Shown here one piece after another: positions 31,753-40,434 of a stretch of 40,473 bases of DNA. The position numbers were made by a program, and so were the translations under genes. The stretch spans positions 1-40,473 of the forward strand of contig CANCVE010000030.1 of the NCBI GenBank assembly GCA_947381435.1. Direction: 5' to 3'. Position 1 is the first letter of the stretch. Every line of letters begins with the position of its first letter. The notes beneath the pieces were generated by a model. That model did no database searches and was not told the DNA's origin. It was given only the letters and a program-made list of their open reading frames with translations. The DNA comes from Chitinophagaceae bacterium (lineage in GTDB: Bacteria > Bacteroidota > Bacteroidia > Chitinophagales > Chitinophagaceae).

Positions 31753-32757
31753 ATGAAAAAAATATTCATCATATTATTCTTGAGCTTGAGTGCATTAATG
31801 CTGATGCAAAGCTGCACTAAATCTCCAACAGAAACGGCGGTTCAACCCGTACCTGTGGACGATACAACCTGGGCAACAGTGGACACTATCCAAAAGATTA
31901 CGGACAGTTTAGATAAACCAGTAGTGGTTGATAGTTTTAACTGTGCAACTAGCGATGACAATGCAAATACAATAAATATTGGAGATTCTGTAACCGTTAA
32001 CTTTCCTGTGGATGGTTGTATGTCTATAAATAATGACCCTAGTTCAATCATTAAGAAATCAATTAAAATTAAAGCAGAAGTTAGAATATTAGCTTCAAAA
32101 GGAGATTTAGTGAGGTTTCATGCCTCTACAGTTAGCAATAATAATATCATTGCGATAGGTGCATTTATTAATATAAAACTAACCTATAAAGGAAAAGAAA
32201 TATTCTGGAATCCTGCTGCACCACCTATTCAAGTAAGGATAAAAGCCCCAAATACCTCTCAGGCATTGAATTATTTCTCATTTCAACCATCTGCGCCAAA
32301 CGGCAAAGACTCTACATGGTCACCTAATTTAAGTTCTATTAATAATGGGCTTGTGGTGCCTTACAAAGACAATCAAAAAAGAAGCTGGTATCAAATTACA
32401 AGTAACAGAACAAGGCTATTTGGTTGCGCTTATTTTATAGACAAGAATAACCAGAAGCCTCTAACTCGTCTGAATGTTTTTTTACCACTAAAGTATACTA
32501 ATGCAAATACCTTAGTTTATGCAGTATTAGATAACTATAAATCGGTAATTAGACTAAAAGCTAATGCACAAGGTAAAAGTTATGGAGCAGTGGGTATACC
32601 TGTAAATGAAAAGGTAACCATTGTTTCTATCTCAAAAATAAAAGGTGTATATAACCTAGGCATTAAACCTGTTACTGCAGTTGACAGTAAGCCAATTGCA
32701 GTTTTACCAAATGAAACAACAAAAGGTGAGGTAAATACCTTTTTAAAGAACCTGTAA
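31753..32757 (+). CDS. Lipoprotein of unknown function, third gene of the sigma operon
   Basis: A 334-residue protein beginning MKKIFIILFLSLSALMLMQSCTKSP, with the lipidated Cys at 21. The mature part is beta-rich and contains INIGDSVTVNFPVDGCMSI, VRFHASTVSNNNIIAIGAFINIKL and a C-terminal FLPLKYTNANTLVYAVLD-containing domain. I recognise no catalytic motif. It starts 25 bp after the membrane/barrel gene and is probably co-transcribed with it. Its stop lies only 4 bp from the stop of the convergent gene at 32762, so the 3' ends must overlap or share a terminator. Confidence 0.75.
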   Translation: MKKIFIILFLSLSALMLMQSCTKSPTETAVQPVPVDDTTWATVDTIQKITDSLDKPVVVDSFNCATSDDNANTINIGDSVTVNFPVDGCMSINNDPSSIIKKSIKIKAEVRILASKGDLVRFHASTVSNNNIIAIGAFINIKLTYKGKEIFWNPAAPPIQVRIKAPNTSQALNYFSFQPSAPNGKDSTWSPNLSSINNGLVVPYKDNQKRSWYQITSNRTRLFGCAYFIDKNNQKPLTRLNVFLPLKYTNANTLVYAVLDNYKSVIRLKANAQGKSYGAVGIPVNEKVTIVSISKIKGVYNLGIKPVTAVDSKPIAVLPNETTKGEVNTFLKNL

Positions 32758-32761
32758 TTGA

Positions 32762-33691
32762 TTACTCTTTTGAGAAGTTAAATAAAGTAGCCGTAAACAC
32801 ACCGCGCTCCCGTTTTTTTAAAATAATATCCCAGTTCCCTTTATACCTAAGCACTTTAGGTACCAATATATTATTATAGTGTGTCATTTCTACTTCCATA
32901 CTTACATCAAAATCATAGAGCCCTGCCTTGTAACTCAAAGAATAATTGCGGCGTAAAACCTCTAAATTCCTCTCGTCAAACCAAGTAGACATACTATCTA
33001 CCACTACATCGTCGCGAAGGGGGCCTAAATCATCTTTTGGTGTAATAGAAAATACGTAGCAACTGATACCATTATACTCTTGCCGATCTAGACGATAATT
33101 ATACAATTCGTGTGCACGCCCATCATACAAATCAAGCTTATTACCGATAAACGGAATACCAGGAATTCTTTTTCCTGGATTGAAGAAAAGCATTTTTAAC
33201 TGTTGCTTGTGCTTGTCAATCCCAGATACTTTTTCGGTTTTCAGCGTTGTGCCCCCAACTATATTTGTTTCACCACAAATTTTTCCGTCAGTAAAGAAAA
33301 GGGATGCGTACAATTTTCCAGTAAAGTAATTGTAATCGTGTAGCGGGGTATAAAAGTCACCAGAGATTTCTTCTTGTAACACCTTCATAGAACGGCAACC
33401 ATTTGCCCGTACTTGTTGGGTTTTACTAAACAAGGATGCTTTTTTTACACCATGTTTATCTATCATCTGAATATCATTGTACGAACTATAATTCAGAATT
33501 CTAAGGCTCTTGAATGCCTTGTAAAATGTAGTGTCTTCCTTTATTTGCTTTATTAGCTTTTTGTAATCGAAGTTATTTCGAACAATAACTTCTGGTAAAG
33601 ACATTCTCTTATTTTCAATAATTATTGTAGTATCTTGCCCTAAAGCAAACTTGAAACTGATTGTAATGACAAATAAGAGGATGTATTTCAT
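32762..33691 (-). CDS. Exported protein of unknown function, coupled to def
   Basis: A 309-residue protein. Residues 1-18 (MKYILLFVITISFKFALG) are a signal peptide. The body has MSLPEVIVRNNFDYKKLIKQI, a YSSYNDIQMIDKHGVKK segment and a C-terminal stretch with YNYRLDRQEYNGISCYVFSI, DSMSTWFDERNLEVLRRNYSLSY and MEVEMTHYNNILVPKVLRYKGN. The last part resembles the repeated beta hairpins of outer-membrane-associated proteins, possibly a LolA-like half barrel, but I would not assign it. It starts directly after the def stop (no gap), so it is translated from the def mRNA. Confidence 0.7.
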   Translation of the reverse strand: MKYILLFVITISFKFALGQDTTIIIENKRMSLPEVIVRNNFDYKKLIKQIKEDTTFYKAFKSLRILNYSSYNDIQMIDKHGVKKASLFSKTQQVRANGCRSMKVLQEEISGDFYTPLHDYNYFTGKLYASLFFTDGKICGETNIVGGTTLKTEKVSGIDKHKQQLKMLFFNPGKRIPGIPFIGNKLDLYDGRAHELYNYRLDRQEYNGISCYVFSITPKDDLGPLRDDVVVDSMSTWFDERNLEVLRRNYSLSYKAGLYDFDVSMEVEMTHYNNILVPKVLRYKGNWDIILKKRERGVFTATLFNFSKE

Positions 33692-34270
33692 TTATTTAGA
33701 GAAGCTCATTTTATAATCAACTCTTACTTTTCCTTTACTAATATCATTCATCTTGCCTTGCAGCATCTTCTTCCGAAGAGGCTTTAGGTAATCAATAAAC
33801 AATTTCCCTTCCAGATGATCGTATTCATGTTGAATAATACGAGCCGTTAACCCGGTATAAAGCTCTTTTTTGGGCTGAAATGTAGAGTCTAAGTATTCTA
33901 TCAATACAGCTTCTGGTCTATATACGTCTTCACGAATTTTAGGTATCGATAAACAACCTTCATTGTAAGGCCATTCTTTACCGGAAAGCTCTATAATTCT
34001 TGGGTTTATAAAAACCTTTCTTATACCTGGCTCATCATCATATTTACCTTTGTCTTCATCGTCTTGGTTTTCAAATATTTGCTTGCTATCCATCACAAAT
34101 AATCTAATACCTCTATTTACTTGAGGTGCAGCTAGGCCAACGCCTTTACTACTGTACATAGTTTCCCACATATCATCTATAAACTTTTTTAAATCGGGGT
34201 ATTCGGGAGTAATATTTTCAGCAATTTTACGCAATACTGGGTTTCCGAAAGCAACAATAGGTAAAGTCAT
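33692..34270 (-). CDS. def: Peptide deformylase
   Basis: Removes the formyl group from nascent-chain methionine. All three motifs are present in a 192-residue protein: GVGLAAPQVN (motif 1), EGCLSIPKIRE (motif 2, Cys ligand) and IIQHEYDHLEGKLFIDYL (motif 3, HExxH metal ligands and catalytic Glu). The insert between motifs 1 and 2 is long and acidic (QIFENQDDEDKGKYDDE), as in Bacteroidota enzymes. A TATATTTG box (plus 34302-34309) lies 32 bp upstream. Formyltransferase is not adjacent. Confidence 0.96.
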   Translation of the reverse strand: MTLPIVAFGNPVLRKIAENITPEYPDLKKFIDDMWETMYSSKGVGLAAPQVNRGIRLFVMDSKQIFENQDDEDKGKYDDEPGIRKVFINPRIIELSGKEWPYNEGCLSIPKIREDVYRPEAVLIEYLDSTFQPKKELYTGLTARIIQHEYDHLEGKLFIDYLKPLRKKMLQGKMNDISKGKVRVDYKMSFSK

Positions 34271-34301
34271 ATTTGTAATTACAAATTTTTAATAAAGGCC
34301 G

Positions 34302-34309
34302 CAAATATA
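34302..34309 (-). promoter_or_regulatory. -7 box for def
   Basis: Minus-strand TATATTTG matches TAnnTTTG perfectly; the predicted start is about 26 nt before the def ATG. The -33 element is not clear. Confidence 0.4.
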
Positions 34310-34374
34310 AGATATGCACATGAATGAGTTTCAGGATAAAAAGAAGGCAGGAAGTAATTAGCCAAATTTAATAA

Positions 34375-35145
34375 CTACGACCGCATATTTGAAGAAAACA
34401 TTTTGTAGAATAATTCATATAGCTGCGGATGATGTTCCTTTAATTCTTTCGGACGCTCGAAGAAGTATTCAGTTACCACAGCAAAAAATTCCGCATCGTT
34501 TGTAGTGCCATAAAAATCAATATCACGGCTACCATTATGCTTCATCTCCTGAATAGTTTTGTGCATTATCTTTATCCAAGGCAACACATAAGGACGAGTG
34601 AGCAAGTATTCGGGGATTCCATCGGTTGCACCATCAGCTTTGTCGAGCAAATGAGCAAATTCATGCAAAACAGTATTATGCCCGTCGGTAGCTTTTTTAA
34701 AAGATGAGCGTACCGACATTTTAGACAGTATCATTTGTCTGTTTAGTGCACCATCTCCCACCATGCCTAATATATTTCTATCCTTACCTTCGGTGCCAAA
34801 GCCTTCATCAAAAGCATCTTTATATAATAGTACTTCCGAAATATTATTGTAACGCCAATCTTTAAATGGAAATATTAAGATAATAGCACCAGATGCAATC
34901 AAAATCTGATCGAGTGGTTCTACGGTTGTTCCAATACCTGTGATGGTTACATTTTGTAAGAAATCGGTAATACGATTTACAAATTCTAATTGTTGGTCTT
35001 CGTCAAGATTCTCATAAAAGGATACATTATCTTCTAATAACTTACGCGTATTGGCTGGCATTTCGAAGTTTTTAGTTTGCTCTTTGCCTTTATATTGGCT
35101 AAATACAAAGAGGGCAATCACTATAAATATGGCTAACACAATCAT
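34375..35145 (-). CDS. MtfA-family zinc peptidase (M90-like), membrane-anchored
   Basis: A 256-residue protein. Residues 1-15 (MIVLAIFIVIALFVF) form a hydrophobic N-terminal anchor, then LLEDNVSFYENLDEDQQLEFVNRITDFLQN as in MtfA. The gluzincin motif is VLHEFAHLLDKADG (H-E-x-x-H), and a downstream Glu lies in NDAEFFAVVTEYFFERP. E. coli MtfA is a cytosolic peptidase linked to the glucose PTS regulator Mlc; there is no evidence of Mlc here, so the role is open. It lies 61 bp downstream of tag. Confidence 0.88.
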   Translation of the reverse strand: MIVLAIFIVIALFVFSQYKGKEQTKNFEMPANTRKLLEDNVSFYENLDEDQQLEFVNRITDFLQNVTITGIGTTVEPLDQILIASGAIILIFPFKDWRYNNISEVLLYKDAFDEGFGTEGKDRNILGMVGDGALNRQMILSKMSVRSSFKKATDGHNTVLHEFAHLLDKADGATDGIPEYLLTRPYVLPWIKIMHKTIQEMKHNGSRDIDFYGTTNDAEFFAVVTEYFFERPKELKEHHPQLYELFYKMFSSNMRS

Positions 35146-35206
35146 GATATAGGCAAGGAAAGTAAAAACAATAAAATAAATATATCAAAGTCAAAATAAT
35201 TTGTTA

Positions 35207-35755
35207 TTACGTTTCCATCCATTTGGGATTAGTTTTTAAAATAACATCATGTATTTTACAGTCTGTAGTATGAGCACCTTGCAAGTAGCCAATGCTCATC
35301 AAAAACTCGTTCACAATCTCTCCCCCAGTAAACTTAAATGTTTTCTTAAACAGCTTCACCCATTCATCCTTTGTTTTTGGATGATGATTTGCCAACCATT
35401 TCTCAAACGATCCAAACTCCTTTTGCAACACTAAGATTGCTTTTGCGTTCTCTATGGCAGCATTTACTTTTAGACGATTACGAATAATGCCCGCATCCCC
35501 CAATAGTCTTTCTCTATCTATTTCAGTGTATGCTGCAACGGTTTCAATATTAAAATTGTGGTAGGCATTCCTGAAAGAAGCCTCCTTTTTTAGTACCGTC
35601 TCCCAACTTAATCCTGCTTGATTAATTTCTAATACCAATCTGCAAAACAGTTCATTGTCATCATGAATGGGGAATCCATACAATTTATCATGATAGGCTT
35701 TGTGCAATGCTTTTCTATCTTCTGGCATAAATTCTATTGCAGTACAGTATGACAT
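35207..35755 (-). CDS. tag: DNA-3-methyladenine glycosylase I
   Basis: Excises 3-methyladenine from alkylated DNA. The 182-residue helix-hairpin-helix glycosylase has YHDKLYGFPIHDDNELFCRLVLEINQAGLSWETVLKKE, FRNAYHNFNIETVAAY, GIIRNRLKVNAAIENAKAIL and a C-terminal IGYLQGAHTTDC. The zinc ligands of Tag appear conserved: C4, an early His, and the H-x-x-x-C near the end. The N-terminus MSYCTAIEFMPEDRK is shorter than in E. coli but keeps Cys4. It lies between nnrD and the MtfA-like gene. Confidence 0.92.
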   Translation of the reverse strand: MSYCTAIEFMPEDRKALHKAYHDKLYGFPIHDDNELFCRLVLEINQAGLSWETVLKKEASFRNAYHNFNIETVAAYTEIDRERLLGDAGIIRNRLKVNAAIENAKAILVLQKEFGSFEKWLANHHPKTKDEWVKLFKKTFKFTGGEIVNEFLMSIGYLQGAHTTDCKIHDVILKTNPKWMET

Positions 35756-35852
35756 TTTTCAGTTGTTTAATTTGTAAATTGGATTCAAAACTATTTCAAA
35801 TCTGTTAGAAGATATCCTTTTAGTTTTAAAATATCTCCTAGTAAATTGTAAA

Positions 35853-36683
35853 TTACCTAGATCTGTTAAAAGACTCCCCTAAACAGTCTATTACGTCTGT
35901 TATAAGCATACTCTCCATACTTTGTTTGGTTAGAGCAATGTCTGCTGCAAGGCCGTGGAGGTACACCCCCAATTTGGCTGCATCATAAGGTTTATACCCT
36001 TGTGCTAAGAATGCACAGATAATTCCAGAAAGTGCATCGCCCGAACCTCCTTTTGCTAGTCCCGCATTTCCAGTAGTGTTTATAAACACATCCCCGTTAT
36101 AAGTAACTATCGTTTTATGCCCCTTCAATACAATTACTATCTTGTATTTCTTCGCCATTTCTATGGCAGTCTTCTTCCGTTGTTCTGTGTCATCATGTTT
36201 ACCAAATAACCTATCAAATTCTAAGGGATGTGGCGTAAATACTGTACCTACTTTAATTGTTCCTAATAAAATTTTGTTTTCTGAGAGTATATTTAAGGCA
36301 TCGGCATCTATTAATAACGGTTTATCAAATCCTTCCAATAAGTTAGTCACAAGTTGTTTTGAATTAATATCAGTTCCAATGCCTGGCCCAATGCAAGCAG
36401 CCGAAAACCTATTAAAATCAATATAATCTCCTCGCATGACAAGCATTGCTTCTGGGACAGAAATTTGCAAAATATACCTTTCATCTGTGGGTACATTTAC
36501 AGTCAACAATCCGACTCCCGAACGTAAACAAGCTTTCGCAGCAATTACAGCTGCGCCCATCTTACCTATATTACCCGCAACAATCAATGCATGTCCATAA
36601 GCACCTTTATGAGAATCCTCATTCCGAGGTTTAATGAGTTTGAGAGTTTTAGAGCCCATAGTGAACATATTATTTAGTAACAA
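35853..36683 (-). CDS. nnrD: ADP/ATP-dependent NAD(P)H-hydrate dehydratase
   Basis: Repairs hydrated NAD(P)H. The 276-residue ribokinase-fold YjeF C-terminal-type protein has HKGAYGHALIVAGNIGKMGAAVIAAKACLRSGVGLLTV, CIGPGIGTD, LLIDADALNIL, FTPHPLEFDRLFG and the nucleotide/catalytic NTTGNAGLAKGGSGDALSGIICAFLAQG. The epimerase (NnrE) half found fused in many bacteria is absent. The start is uncertain among three closely spaced Met codons (1, 6, 9); the conserved part begins at about residue 15. Confidence 0.93.
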   Translation of the reverse strand: MLLNNMFTMGSKTLKLIKPRNEDSHKGAYGHALIVAGNIGKMGAAVIAAKACLRSGVGLLTVNVPTDERYILQISVPEAMLVMRGDYIDFNRFSAACIGPGIGTDINSKQLVTNLLEGFDKPLLIDADALNILSENKILLGTIKVGTVFTPHPLEFDRLFGKHDDTEQRKKTAIEMAKKYKIVIVLKGHKTIVTYNGDVFINTTGNAGLAKGGSGDALSGIICAFLAQGYKPYDAAKLGVYLHGLAADIALTKQSMESMLITDVIDCLGESFNRSR

Positions 36684-37061
36684 CCTGTATTACAGTTGAA
36701 AATAGGAAAATGCAGTAACTAAAAAAGGAATTTCTACGGAGAACCTGCAAAAAAGTTGAGAATCCGTTAAAAATAATTAATAATTACGTTTCCACAAGTC
36801 CTAACATAGCCAATTTGGTGGTCTCATTGGTTTTAGCGCAGCTGAAATTGAGTAAATCTTTAGGATATTTTCTAAAGTGAAAATATAGTTGAGTTGTAAG
36901 ATAGCAACCTGCTGACTTTGAGACAAATGAAAATATTAAGAAATTTATTCATCTCGAATATTAACCTTTAAAAAAAATTAATTATAAGCGTTTGCCCTAA
37001 TGGTTTCCTCTAAACAGTTAATCATATAAATCATTCTACTATATTTGAAAAAAAAACTATT
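36684..37061. other. Divergent intergenic region
   Basis: No gene or repeat seen. It contains the -7-like box at 37040-37047. Confidence 0.5.
37040..37047 (+). promoter_or_regulatory. -7 box for the 37062 gene
   Basis: TATATTTG matches TAnnTTTG and ends 14 bp before the ATG. No convincing -33 is seen. Confidence 0.4.
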
Positions 37062-37613
37062 ATGACTAAACTATTAACTATTACAATCTTTTGTTTTGTT
37101 GTTTGTATTGCGAAAGCCCAAGACACTGTATTCTTAAAAAAAGAAGCTAGACAGAGAACTTACACAGACCGTGAGCCACAAGTTTTCTTCGTAGAGTTAG
37201 GTGGACCGGGACAATTATCAGCCAATTATGACAGACGCTTTGCAAAACAAACCGACGGTTGGGGTTTTCGAGGAGGATTAGGCTATCTCAACTCATCAGA
37301 TTATAGTTTATATTCAGTACCCATCGGCTTAAACTATTTAGCAGGAAAGAAAGGGAAATACTTAGAGGTAGGATTAAATGAATCATTGATTGTAGTAAAT
37401 GTAACTAGCAAATATTATTACAACAATTACGTTCAGATATTTGACAAAAAGGTGACAGATCAGGCTACCATTCCTTTAACTTCACTTACTATTGGTTACC
37501 GTAGTCAGCCAGTTATAGGTGGCTTCTGTTTCCGCGGCGGCCTAATGCCTTATACCACATTTGAAGGAAGCAGTAGCTTGTCTATTTATTTAAGTTTCGG
37601 TTATAATTTTTAA
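37062..37613 (+). CDS. Small exported beta-barrel-like protein
   Basis: A 183-residue protein. Residues 1-19 (MTKLLTITIFCFVVCIAKA) are a signal peptide. The rest alternates amphipathic strands: VFFVELGGPGQLSANYDRRF, WGFRGGLGYLN, YSVPIGLNYLAGKKGKYLEVGLNESLIVV, TSLTIGYRSQPVIGGFCFRGGLMPYTTF and a terminal SLSIYLSFGYNF ending in Phe. This fits a small outer-membrane barrel of about eight strands. Function unknown. It stands 108 bp upstream of another exported gene on the same strand. Confidence 0.7.
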   Translation: MTKLLTITIFCFVVCIAKAQDTVFLKKEARQRTYTDREPQVFFVELGGPGQLSANYDRRFAKQTDGWGFRGGLGYLNSSDYSLYSVPIGLNYLAGKKGKYLEVGLNESLIVVNVTSKYYYNNYVQIFDKKVTDQATIPLTSLTIGYRSQPVIGGFCFRGGLMPYTTFEGSSSLSIYLSFGYNF

Positions 37614-37721
37614 AACCAAATTTCAGTAGTGCATCGTCATCACAGTGTAATTAGATAACTGGTAAAAGTCTAGACTAATGGCACTTTCGCATATTTTCAA
37701 CACACAATTTAAAGTTTTACT

Positions 37722-38753
37722 ATGGCTAAGTATTTATCATTCATTTGCTTTTCATTTTTATTAGGAACTTTATCAGCACAAAACCTTAAGAAAGAATTCG
37801 AATTAGATTTACCCAAACTAAAGGTGAAGAACAGTCTGTACAATTCAATTGAATTCATCGACTCTAGAAAAGATACTAGCAATTTTGGGGTAGTTCAAGT
37901 TGGGCTATTTAATAGAAAAGCAAAAATTATTGCCCAAAAACAATTTTTATTGCAGTTACAATCAGTAATGAATACAATTACAGATTCAACCGCTAGAGAG
38001 GGTAAATTATTGTTACAACTAAGACAGTTTAGTTTTGCTGAATTTACCACTGCCTACTCTGAAAAAGGCTATCTAAATTTCAGGGCAAAGTTGTATAAAC
38101 ATTCAGACACGCAATATGAGGAAGTTGCATCCATAGATACTGCCATCACCATAAGATCATTGGATGTAACAGAGGAGTTACTAAAAACTGGTGGCACTGC
38201 CCTTACCGGTTTTATAGCTAAAAGTCTTACTGCAAAAGCCTTAAATGGTAGTGTGTACAGCCTGAACGACATAAAAAATATTGACAATATTGAGAAGGGT
38301 AAACTTGCAGTTTATAACACAGATACACTTATAGACGGGTTGTATTACACCTACAGTTCGTTCAAGACACAAATGCCCGATAAAAAGGAAATATTTGTTG
38401 AAATAGACAAAGAAGACGGCACCATTTCATCATTGAAAGTATTAAATGCAAAAGGCAAGAAAAACAAGGTAAAAGCTAGCGAATTTTATGCTGTAATTTA
38501 TAATGGCATTATCTATATATCCACCGATTATGGGTTTTATCCAGTAATAAAGCGTTCTAGTGACTTTTATTTTACAGGCACAATAAAAGTTGCTCCCAAT
38601 CAGGGAGATTTAATGGTAGCTAGCGTATTATTTGGAATGATTGGTGGATTGGCAGCCTCTAATGCAACGGCAGTATATGAGGTTAAGATAGACCATGTAA
38701 ACGGCGGTTTTATCCCATTGAAAGAAATTGTTACCAATACTAAACCGTGGTAA
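37722..38753 (+). CDS. Exported protein of unknown function
   Basis: A 343-residue protein with a signal peptide at residues 1-19 (MAKYLSFICFSFLLGTLSA). The mature part has FELDLPKLKVKNSLYNSIEFIDSR, then a LRQFSFAEFTTAYSEKGYLNFRAKLYK strand pattern. Near the C-terminus a short Gly/Ala-rich hydrophobic stretch, LMVASVLFGMIGGLAASNA, could be a membrane-inserting segment. I recognise no enzyme motif. It probably acts in the envelope. Confidence 0.65.
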   Translation: MAKYLSFICFSFLLGTLSAQNLKKEFELDLPKLKVKNSLYNSIEFIDSRKDTSNFGVVQVGLFNRKAKIIAQKQFLLQLQSVMNTITDSTAREGKLLLQLRQFSFAEFTTAYSEKGYLNFRAKLYKHSDTQYEEVASIDTAITIRSLDVTEELLKTGGTALTGFIAKSLTAKALNGSVYSLNDIKNIDNIEKGKLAVYNTDTLIDGLYYTYSSFKTQMPDKKEIFVEIDKEDGTISSLKVLNAKGKKNKVKASEFYAVIYNGIIYISTDYGFYPVIKRSSDFYFTGTIKVAPNQGDLMVASVLFGMIGGLAASNATAVYEVKIDHVNGGFIPLKEIVTNTKPW

Positions 38754-39159
38754 AGACTGATTTAATGTAACCTTTTATTTAAATAAGTTCTTGGTATTTC
38801 AATTTGCTAAATTGTGCGTTAACTTCAGAGACTAAATAACTTTCAGAAAGTAAGCAACTGATATTTATAAGTTTTTTCTTAGCTAACCAAAATGATACTT
38901 TTTTTAATAAATTAAAATATAGCAATTGTTAACTTATTGAAACATATATTTATTTTTTTATTTGTTAGTCACATTTCAATATCGGGTCATTGATTTTAAA
39001 TCATTATTGACCGAGAAAAAATAGGCATTATTTTCCCTCTCCTCAATTTTTGCGAAATATTGAAGTTTAAGGCTACTAGAGTAAGGTAGTCCTTATTCTT
39101 TAAAATGGATTTCTGTTTATGCGATTCTAAAAGCTTTTGATAAAAGCAGGGGGGGGCTG

Positions 39160-40374
39160 TTATTGCGCTGATGAAAATAGATTATTTTCTACTACCTCCT
39201 TTTTGTGTCTCTTCCTTTTTTTGTTATGAAGAGCCAACAATGCCTTGATGCTGATATAGCCTGTCAAGTGAATGCGCAAAAGGGTTGTTACATTGCTAAA
39301 TGATATTTTAGCGTTGTTTTGTTCATGTATTATTGTTAGAAGCAACACTGCTATTAATGCGCACCATATCTGTATCTCAATTGCATTTTGATTGTCACCT
39401 ACAAAGTATTGTAAGGGGAAGTTTTGCTTCAGTTTTTTGAAAAAAAGTTCTATTCGCCATCTAAATTTGTAAATCGCTGCCACGGTTTCGGGAGCTAGCT
39501 CAAAATTGTTGGTAATGAATTCATATACCTTTTTGTTTATCGCATCCCACCAAGCTATGCGGCGTAGCTGAAGCGTCTGTTCCTTCCCCTTTTCATCTTT
39601 GTATGTTTGTTCAATTACTTCATCTTTTAGAACTGCATCTGGGGTATCTTTAGTAGGTATTGCCTCTGATATGGAGGTGTAGACAGCATTGTCCTTTTGG
39701 CGGGTAATGAAGAACACGCCATTTGCCGAGAACCGTGCAAATTGTTTATAGTTATTATAGCCTTTGTCGAAGGTGATGAAGGACCCTGTGGGTAAGTCAA
39801 TATACTTGAGAAATTGCTGATCGTTATCTGCGGCGGCATTAAAGATTACTAGTACTGGCATTAGTGAATTAGCTTCTAGCATCGTGTTCTTTTTGATGCC
39901 CCCTTTATGTTTGCCGTCCGTAGAACTACGCCCTGATGTCTTCAAGATAGCTTTGAAAAGAGAAAATACAGTGGAGTCGATGATATACAGCCTTGACAGT
40001 ATCACTTTAGGCAAGGTGCTGTCCGACAAATTCAAGGAATATCTACGGTTCAAATCATTATAGATTTCTGCAAAAACAGAGGATGGACGAGCTTTATTAG
40101 CATCCGCTAGTGTACTGCGTGCTGGTGCTTTTTCGAGATTCAAATGATTCAGCTTTCCCTCGAAACCCTCAAGTCCCATCACTATTTCACGTAAAGACGA
40201 ACAATTTGAAAATACACAAAACATCATGGAAACATAATGATCCCATCCCATAATAGACTTATACCATTTATTGGCTCCTGTTTTTTTAAAAACGGGAGAA
40301 AGGATGGATTTACTACTCAAAGAAAGTATTTGGGAAAAGATGTGCTGTCCGACAAAAGTGCTACTTTTATTCAT
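39160..40374 (-). CDS. IS4-family transposase (DUF4372 + DDE)
   Basis: I choose the ATG at 40372-40374 (MNKSSTFVGQHIFSQILSL, 404 residues) over the one 13 codons upstream because it matches the usual DUF4372 start. The N-terminal domain has WDHYVSMMFCVFSNCSSLREIVMGL and APARSTLADANKARPSSVF. The catalytic core has D1 in YIIDSTVFSLF, D2 in FITFDKGYNNYKQF, and the IS4 signature Y-x2-R-x3-E-x6-K in YKFRWRIELFFKKLK. The gene is intact, so the element could be active. The 158 bp between its stop and the left end hold no other gene. Confidence 0.93.
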   Translation of the reverse strand: MNKSSTFVGQHIFSQILSLSSKSILSPVFKKTGANKWYKSIMGWDHYVSMMFCVFSNCSSLREIVMGLEGFEGKLNHLNLEKAPARSTLADANKARPSSVFAEIYNDLNRRYSLNLSDSTLPKVILSRLYIIDSTVFSLFKAILKTSGRSSTDGKHKGGIKKNTMLEANSLMPVLVIFNAAADNDQQFLKYIDLPTGSFITFDKGYNNYKQFARFSANGVFFITRQKDNAVYTSISEAIPTKDTPDAVLKDEVIEQTYKDEKGKEQTLQLRRIAWWDAINKKVYEFITNNFELAPETVAAIYKFRWRIELFFKKLKQNFPLQYFVGDNQNAIEIQIWCALIAVLLLTIIHEQNNAKISFSNVTTLLRIHLTGYISIKALLALHNKKRKRHKKEVVENNLFSSAQ

Positions 40375-40412
40375 GTTGTTTAAAATTCTGTGGTAAGAAC
40401 AAATAAACAACA

Positions 40413-40434
40413 AAGGGAGCCTAATAGCTCCCTT
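40413..40434. terminator. Hairpin inside the IS right end
   Basis: AAGGGAGC (40413-40420), a 6-base loop and GCTCCCTT (40427-40434). It lies between the right terminal repeat and the transposase start, where many IS carry structures that stop impinging transcription. Confidence 0.5.
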
